From: SIO4C1 sp039820425
Lineage (GTDB): Bacteria; Cyanobacteriota; Cyanobacteriia; Phormidesmidales; Phormidesmidaceae
Direction: 5' to 3'
NCBI GenBank assembly: GCA_039820425.1
Contig: JBCBQD010000228.1
Location: 1-9,639, forward strand
DNA: 9,639 nt
Shown: one piece after another, positions 5,191-9,639 of the stretch
Numbering within the stretch: the stretch's first letter is position 1
How the letters are laid out: each line of letters starts with the position of its first letter
Position numbers and translations under genes: made by a program
The notes under the pieces: model-generated
Told to the model about the DNA's origin: nothing
What the model saw: the letters and a program-made list of their open reading frames with translations, nothing else
Databases searched by the model: none

Positions 5191-6087
5191 ATGCCTTATA
5201 GTACGACGTCTCGACCTGCCCGCTCTGGCTGCAAGGCGGAGGTCGCAAACGCCAAGCCGTCGTCGCTGTCAAACCAGCTGACGGTAAAGTTTTGGGGAGT
5301 CAGGGGGAGTATCCCGACTCCAGGTGAGTTGACCGCTCGCTATGGCGGGAATACTGCCTGTGTTGAAGTGTTGGCCGCCGATCAGCGACTTATTTTTGAT
5401 GGGGGCACCGGCTTACGGGTGCTTGGGGATCACTTTCACAGCAGTGCTCAGCCGATTGACGCCCACCTATTCTTTACCCATACCCAGTGGGACCGCATCC
5501 AGGGGTTTCCGTTTTTTGTGCCTGCCTTTATCCCAGGTAACTGCTTTAAGATTTACGGAGCCGTGGCTCCCAATGGCGCTTCGATTAAACAACGGCTAAG
5601 CGAGCAAATGCTACGGCCTAACTTTCCGATACCGCTGCAGGCCATGCGGGCAGAGCTAGAGTTTTTTAACCTATCTGCGGGCAGCGCAATTCAAGTCGGT
5701 GATGTTTTGGTCGAGACCATTGGCCTCAACCCCGCTGCCAATGCCCTGGGATATCGCGTTAGCCACCAGGGTCGCTCCCTTGTGTACGCCACTGACACAG
5801 AGCATCAAACGGTTGACCCAAACCTGCTCTATCTGGCTCGCCAGGCCGATATCTTAATTTATGACGGCACCTACGCCGATTTGGACTATCCAGGCATATC
5901 CCCGACGGGCATATTGCCTTGGGAAACGGGGTTAAAACTGGCTAAACGCGCTGGGGTCAAGCAGCTGGTCCTGTTTCACCACAGCCCTACGCAGACCGAC
6001 AGCGCCCTAGATGAGCTTGAGAACACCCTAAAGCTGCGTTTTCCGAATATATCGCTGGCCAAGGAAGGGGTTTCTGTGGTCTTGTAG
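5191..6087 (+). CDS. Metallo-beta-lactamase-fold protein with eroded metal site
   Basis: The 298-residue protein belongs to the MBL-fold hydrolases of the cyclic-nucleotide-phosphodiesterase/RNase Z-like branch: KFWGVRGSIPTPG (33-45), RYGGNT (50-55), LIFDGGTGLR (67-76), ALGYRV (185-190), VYATDTEH (198-205), ILIYDGTY (221-228) and LVLFHHSP (259-266). The usual metal motif H-x-H-x-D-H reads H97-T-Q99-W-D101-R102, so its second and third histidines are lost. The expected histidine near residue 180 (LNHPG in relatives) is proline (LNPAAN), and the GWGHSTW-like block is LPWETG. D101, D202/H205, D225 and H263-H264 remain. Hydrolysis by the usual two-metal mechanism is therefore doubtful. The reading frame is clean, so the protein is probably made. 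AGGAG (5171-5175) lies 15 bases before the ATG, GGGG (5181-5184) six. About 30 residues precede the domain. Confidence 0.85.
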   Translation: MPYSTTSRPARSGCKAEVANAKPSSLSNQLTVKFWGVRGSIPTPGELTARYGGNTACVEVLAADQRLIFDGGTGLRVLGDHFHSSAQPIDAHLFFTHTQWDRIQGFPFFVPAFIPGNCFKIYGAVAPNGASIKQRLSEQMLRPNFPIPLQAMRAELEFFNLSAGSAIQVGDVLVETIGLNPAANALGYRVSHQGRSLVYATDTEHQTVDPNLLYLARQADILIYDGTYADLDYPGISPTGILPWETGLKLAKRAGVKQLVLFHHSPTQTDSALDELENTLKLRFPNISLAKEGVSVVL

Positions 6088-6095
6088 GAAAGGGT

Positions 6096-6204
6096 TGGTG
6101 GGTGAGGGCGCTGCGCTGGCGATTAGGTGAATATATCTTCCACCCCCTCACCACTCACCAGCTCACCCCGCCTAACCGAAATTTTAAGCTTGACGCAGCA
6201 CTAG
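6096..6204. repeat. Palindromic intergenic element, copy 1
   Basis: The element sits between the convergent MBL (+) and RNA-binding (-) genes. TGGTG-GGTGAGGG (6096-6108) pairs with CCCTCACC-act-CACCA (6145-6160) with a three-base bulge. Its right edge, 6172-6204, matches 9307-9339 at 30 of 33 positions and contains the stop codon of the RNA-binding gene (6201-6203). It may act as a terminator for either gene, but its reuse elsewhere marks it as a dispersed repeat. Confidence 0.6.
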
Positions 6205-6491
6205 AGCGGATTGCGCGAAAAACTAGGTCGTGAACGAGGGGTATCACTGCCCTTAGGTTTAGCCTTATTGACCCGCAAATCTCGGCCCAACCACTCAGCC
6301 CCGTCTAGTTCTGCGATCGCCAGATCTTCCTGGGCATCTTCTTTCATATCAATGAAAGCAAAGCCTCGGGGTTTGTTAGTTTCTCGATCGATGGGCAAGG
6401 TAATGCGAACCACTTCGCCATATTCCACGAACACGTCGCGAATATCGTCTTCGGTGGCTTGAAAAGATAGATTTCCGATGTAGATGGTCAC
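6201..6491 (-). CDS. RRM-domain RNA-binding protein (cyanobacterial Rbp type)
   Basis: The 96-residue protein is one RNA recognition motif with a short basic tail. RNP2 is IYIGNL (residues 3-8) and RNP1 is RGFAFIDM (42-49), with the RNA-stacking aromatics Y4, F44 and F46 in place; the last RNP1 position is Met rather than the usual aromatic. The tail KAKPKGSDTPRSRPSFSRNPL is Arg/Ser/Pro-rich rather than glycine-rich. Cyanobacterial Rbp proteins of this kind bind mRNA, and several are cold-induced or direct mRNAs to thylakoid membranes; the role of this one is not shown by the sequence. The start is GTG (6491-6489), fixed by GGAG at 6502-6499 seven bases upstream and by the family start TIYIGNL. 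It lies 50 bases after the ClC stop, so cotranscription with ClC is possible. The stop codon lies in a dispersed repeat. Confidence 0.95.
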   Translation of the reverse strand: MTIYIGNLSFQATEDDIRDVFVEYGEVVRITLPIDRETNKPRGFAFIDMKEDAQEDLAIAELDGAEWLGRDLRVNKAKPKGSDTPRSRPSFSRNPL

Positions 6492-6541
6492 AATGGATCT
6501 CCGAACAGTATCACGTCAGGGGCAGATACCCACTTTTTTCA

Positions 6542-9142
6542 TTAGCCTAACCCTTGACTAGCGGCTTGTCGAACCAGGATGAGGATGCAATGGCTCTCTT
6601 GGGCAATCTGTCGAGGGATATTTCCTTTGAGGACGTGGCTGAGCAGCCCTTCTCGACTGGCCCCCAGCAGGATGACATCGCTGTGGTGTTCTTGAGCAAG
6701 GGTGACAATGGCGGTGGCCACGTCGTCACTGGTTATTGCCAGCGTATTAACTGGCGGCTGGATTTTACCCCTCAGTTGGGTCGCCGTCTGGACCAATTGC
6801 TGACGAGGATAGCGCTCCGGCGATTGCAGCGGACGCACCTGGGCAAGGTTCACCTCAACCGATTGCCCCAACTTGAGTAAGGCGGGCAAAAAAGTCAGGG
6901 CCTGTTGGGAGTTTGGGCCGCCTGCCACCGGGATCAGCCAGCGCTTAAAGCCCCCTGTCTGGTGAAGTTGCCCCAAGCGCATCACCATCACATGGCAGGG
7001 AGCCTGGCGGATCACCGCGTCTACAACGGTGCCAAACACATACTGGTTAGTAAAAGAGGTTTTTTGCCACCCCATTAGCAGTAAATTGCTGTGGCGATCT
7101 TTGACCACCGCCAGCAGCGCCTGGGCCACATCGTGGGCCACCCGAATTTGGGTATGCACCGAGAGGTGGGGGGCCTGGGCCTGGGCCTGCCGGAGCAGGG
7201 TCACCCCAGGGGCAATATCTACCCGGGCTTCCGTCGGGTCGATTTCCTTGGGCACCACCCGAATGTGCACACACTCAATTTCGTAGTGGTAAGTTTCAGC
7301 GAGTGCGATCGCAACCTGCATCAGCTGGGGGGTGGTCTGCGGATTTGAAACCGGTATTACAATTCGCCCTCGACCAATGGCCGGGGCACGGGTTCGATAG
7401 ACCTCGTAGGACGGTGCAGATATCGGCGCAGAGGCGGTCTGACCGCTGAGGTGCTCGGACTCGGCTCGGATAATGTCGGCTCGGGTGATGATGCCCACAA
7501 GACGGCTGCCCTCGGTCACTGGCAGGCGGCTGAGCTTGAGCTGATTGAGCAGGTGTAAAACGTGGGTAATTGAGGCATCGGGCTGCACGGTCACCGCTGG
7601 CGAGGTCATCACATCAGCCAGGGTACATTGGGCGGTGGTTTTACCCAGGTCAGACTGGCTGACAATGCCCACCAATTTGCCCTGGCGCATCACCGGAAAC
7701 CCCCGGTGATGGGATTGGGAAAACGCCTGGATCACCTCGTTGATAGGCATCTCACTGGGCAGCGTCTCAACCTGACGCTGCATCAGGTCAGCGGCGGTCA
7801 ACCGGGTCCAGCGATTAAGCTCAATGCCGTCGGCCTCCAGCTTAATCCCCTGCCAGTCGAGTAAGCGGCTATAGATAGAGCCGCTGGCCACCCGATTAGA
7901 CACCAGATAAGCCACCGCCGTGCCAATCATCAGTGGCAGCACCAGATTAAAATCCGTGGTCATCTCAAAGACGATCACCATAGACGTGATTGGCACCTGG
8001 GCCACCGCACTAAAAAACGCCCCCATCCCGGCCAACGCATAGGTGGTCAGGTTTTCGGTGACCGCATCCCCCACCACCGGCAGCCCCTGCATGACCTGGG
8101 CCAGATAGCCCACCAGGCACCCCAGGGCCGAGCCCAACACCAGCGCCGGGGCAAAGATTCCCCCCGGTGCGCCACTGCTGTAGGCCAGCAGGGTGAGTCC
8201 AAATTTCACCACAAAGGCCAGCAACACCAGCTGCCAGCCCAGGTCGCCCGTCACCAAAAACTCCCGTAGCCCTGTATTGTCTTGGGCCGCCACCGGAATC
8301 ACCCCCCCCACCAGCGCCGTGATCAGCCCCGCCAGCCCGACCCGCATCGGCAAAGACAGTTTCAGCCGTTGAGCAAAGGCTAGCCCAGCAAAAATCCCCC
8401 GGCTAAATAGCGCCCCAAATAACCCCGCCAACAGCCCCAGCAGCAGCATAAACGGCAAATCAACCAGGGCAAAATGGGTGGGCAGGGTGGTCATCGCCTG
8501 GTTGAGCCCCTGGCCCCCCAGCAGTCGAGACACCACCGCCCCAATAAAAGACGCGAGAATGGCAGTCCCCAGGGTCAGCCCCGAAAAATCTTGCAGCAGC
8601 TCCTCAACCACAAACAGCATGCCCGCAATCGGCGCATTAAACCCCGCCGCCAGCCCCGCCGCCGCCCCTGCACAGAGCAACTGCCGCCGAAAGGTGGGCG
8701 AGGTTGGGATCCACTGACCGAGCTGGGCCGCCAGCGCCGTGCCAATTTGAATCGTCGGTCCCTGTCGCCCCAGGGAGAGGCCAGAGGCAATTGCCACCAG
8801 CGTGCCGATCAGTTTGACCAGCCCCACCCGCAGATTAAGGGGCAGGGGCACATAGCCCAGCACTGCCTTGACATAGGGAATGCCACTACCGGACACCTCT
8901 GCCCCAAAGGTCTCGACCAGGGCCCCCGCGAAGGCTCCCCCTAGCAACCCCAGCACCGGCAGCACCAAAATCGCCAGCGGGGTATCCCAACTGCTACGCC
9001 AGGCCACCCCCCACTGGATGCCTTGTTTCAGAATGACGGCGGTCAACCCCGACACCAGCCCAATCAGACAGGCCTGGAGTATCGCCACCCGTTTGGGCCA
9101 GTTTAGCCAGTGTTTGGGTTGGAATGATTTGATCAGTGCCAT
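6542..9142 (-). CDS. ClC chloride channel/transporter fused to CBS pair and two USP domains
   Basis: Residue numbers count from an in-frame GTG at 9217; the preferred ATG at 9142 is residue 26, giving 866 residues. Residues about 45-450 form the ClC membrane core: GSGIP (110-114), GRQGP (150-154), the inner-gate pair E205-E206, GGIFAP (352-357) and the anion-binding tyrosine Y449. The outer gating glutamate of GxEGP is Q152. A CBS pair (about 475-585) follows, then two universal-stress-protein domains (about 617-747 and 757-885); the second keeps GASREG...KGN, a variant of the USP nucleotide loop, while the first is more degenerate. CBS and USP domains in such fusions bind adenine nucleotides and could tie anion flux to energy state (inference). 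The ATG is preferred because the conserved region starts just after it, while the GTG lies inside a palindrome; neither has a Shine-Dalgarno. Seven C residues directly precede the ATG. Confidence 0.95.
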   Translation of the reverse strand: MALIKSFQPKHWLNWPKRVAILQACLIGLVSGLTAVILKQGIQWGVAWRSSWDTPLAILVLPVLGLLGGAFAGALVETFGAEVSGSGIPYVKAVLGYVPLPLNLRVGLVKLIGTLVAIASGLSLGRQGPTIQIGTALAAQLGQWIPTSPTFRRQLLCAGAAAGLAAGFNAPIAGMLFVVEELLQDFSGLTLGTAILASFIGAVVSRLLGGQGLNQAMTTLPTHFALVDLPFMLLLGLLAGLFGALFSRGIFAGLAFAQRLKLSLPMRVGLAGLITALVGGVIPVAAQDNTGLREFLVTGDLGWQLVLLAFVVKFGLTLLAYSSGAPGGIFAPALVLGSALGCLVGYLAQVMQGLPVVGDAVTENLTTYALAGMGAFFSAVAQVPITSMVIVFEMTTDFNLVLPLMIGTAVAYLVSNRVASGSIYSRLLDWQGIKLEADGIELNRWTRLTAADLMQRQVETLPSEMPINEVIQAFSQSHHRGFPVMRQGKLVGIVSQSDLGKTTAQCTLADVMTSPAVTVQPDASITHVLHLLNQLKLSRLPVTEGSRLVGIITRADIIRAESEHLSGQTASAPISAPSYEVYRTRAPAIGRGRIVIPVSNPQTTPQLMQVAIALAETYHYEIECVHIRVVPKEIDPTEARVDIAPGVTLLRQAQAQAPHLSVHTQIRVAHDVAQALLAVVKDRHSNLLLMGWQKTSFTNQYVFGTVVDAVIRQAPCHVMVMRLGQLHQTGGFKRWLIPVAGGPNSQQALTFLPALLKLGQSVEVNLAQVRPLQSPERYPRQQLVQTATQLRGKIQPPVNTLAITSDDVATAIVTLAQEHHSDVILLGASREGLLSHVLKGNIPRQIAQESHCILILVRQAASQGLG

Positions 9143-9204
9143 GGGGGGGCAGAAAACGTCTTTGACAGTCGCAAATAGTCGGACATCCACAAGCAGGGTA
9201 GTCT

Positions 9205-9339
9205 GACGCGGGGACACGGGGATGGGGAAACGCGGCGATCTTCATCAATGAGTAATCGCAATGAGTAATCGCCGTGTCCCCGCGTCCTCCCATCTCCGCG
9301 TCTTTTCTAACCAAAATTTTAAGCTTGACGCAGTCCTAG
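9205..9339. repeat. Palindromic intergenic element, copy 2
   Basis: GACGCGGGGACACGG (9205-9219) pairs perfectly with CCGTGTCCCCGCGTC (9272-9286). Inside lie a GGCGAT/ATCGCC pair (9234-9239, 9268-9273) that competes with the outer stem, and a tandem 13-mer AATGAGTAATCGC (9247-9259, 9260-9272). The right edge 9307-9339 matches 6172-6204 at 30 of 33 bases and includes the stop of the TldD/PmbA gene (9336-9338). G/C-rich GGGGACACGGGG-type palindromes are familiar in intergenic DNA of filamentous cyanobacteria. It may terminate the TldD/PmbA transcript. Confidence 0.65.
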
Positions 9340-9639
9340 CTCCGCCCCGTCACTGACAGGCCGTCCACCACCACAGACGGGGTAAAGCACGCGCCACACC
9401 AAACGCTATCCTGGGCTAGCTCCATAACTTGTTTCAGGGCTGTGTAGACATTTCCGGCGACCATCGTATCTTTTACACGACCGATAATTTCCCCATTCAC
9501 AACCCGATAGCCCAGTTCCAGATTGACCGACAGTTCCCCTGAGATGCCCGCCCCGCCCCCCAGCACCTGATCGATCACAATGGCGTTATCGAGATCGCCA
9601 ATCATGTTTGTAAAGCTGCGGTCCCCTGGCTTGATCAAA
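9336..9639 (-). CDS. TldD/PmbA-family protein, C-terminal part
   Basis: Only the last 101 or so codons are in the window; the reading frame is open to the right edge, so the start lies outside it. The segment GDRSFTNMIGDLDNAI, then VIDQVLGGGAGISGELSVNLELGYRVVNGEIIGRVKDTMVAGNVYTALKQV, is the C-terminal domain of the TldD/PmbA (modulator of DNA gyrase, U62) family. These proteins form a TldD-TldE protease that processes microcin precursors and helps degrade CcdA in enterobacteria; in cyanobacteria the substrate is unknown. The HExxxH active site, if present, would lie upstream, so TldD and PmbA/TldE cannot be told apart with certainty, though the WCGACFTPSVVVDGLSV ending suggests a PmbA-like member. 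The stop codon lies inside the dispersed 33-bp repeat edge. Confidence 0.85.
   Translation of the reverse strand, partial: LIKPGDRSFTNMIGDLDNAIVIDQVLGGGAGISGELSVNLELGYRVVNGEIIGRVKDTMVAGNVYTALKQVMELAQDSVWCGACFTPSVVVDGLSVTGRS

Noticed and set aside
7163..7192. GGGCCT hexamer repeated in the ClC gene
   Set aside because: It encodes an in-frame Gln-Ala run (QAQAQA) in a linker of the first USP domain; ordinary coding repeat.
797..7312. Six copies of GCGATCGC as possible regulatory sites
   Set aside because: This is the HIP1 octamer abundant throughout cyanobacterial genomes; the copies lie within coding sequence and are taken as a lineage mark only.
8474..8944. 156-codon plus-strand frame inside the ClC gene
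   Set aside because: Its Arg/Gln/Pro/His-rich product is the antisense of GC-rich membrane codons; no motif or start signal.
1..9639. CRISPR array, tRNA or transposase
   Set aside because: No regularly spaced direct repeats, cloverleaf or transposase-like frames were seen on either strand.

Overview
The window reads as a stretch of chromosome from a cyanobacterium, probably a filamentous Leptolyngbya/Nodosilinea-like lineage; the phylum is well supported, the lineage is inference. The reasons are six copies of the cyanobacterial HIP1 octamer GCGATCGC (797-804, 951-958, 1364-1371, 4141-4148, 6313-6320, 7305-7312), a short cyanobacterial-type ThiC, an RRM-only RNA-binding protein, and a ClC channel with CBS and universal-stress-protein tails. 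No mobile-element gene, tRNA, rRNA or CRISPR array was seen.

Layout. 1-238 (-): start of a nucleotidyltransferase-fold gene cut by the window edge. 239-541: spacer with a strong plus-strand terminator that has no plus-strand gene before it. 542-1933 (-): thiC, under a textbook TPP riboswitch at 1953-2034, so thiamine feedback is visible in the sequence. 2401-2688 (-): a small STAS-domain (anti-sigma antagonist-like) protein followed by a perfect 20-bp hairpin. 3288-3668 (+): a small putative helix-turn-helix protein of unknown function, divergent from the STAS gene across about 600 bases. A recurring 6-3-6 inverted repeat (roughly GTCTCA-N3-TGAGAC) occurs on both sides of the STAS gene and over the HTH promoter. 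3669-4017: mostly non-coding, with a large two-part hairpin and a tandem repeat. 4018-4212 (+): a small single-pass membrane protein. 4356-4865 (+): inorganic pyrophosphatase with a leader hairpin and a strong terminator. 5191-6087 (+): a metallo-beta-lactamase-fold protein whose metal site is badly eroded. 6201-6491 (-): RRM RNA-binding protein. 6542-9142 (-): ClC-CBS-CBS-USP-USP fusion whose gating glutamate is glutamine. 9336-9639 (-): C-terminal end of a TldD/PmbA-family protein, cut by the window edge.

The genes do not form one pathway; they look like separate housekeeping and regulatory transcription units. The signals not explained by ordinary annotation are the 6-3-6 inverted-repeat family around the STAS/HTH pair, two diverged copies of a palindromic intergenic element whose shared 33-bp edge supplies the stop codon of two unrelated genes, the eroded MBL active site, and the E-to-Q change in the ClC gate. 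No clearly new multi-gene system is evident; the inverted-repeat family with its neighbouring HTH protein is the best candidate for an undescribed local regulatory circuit.
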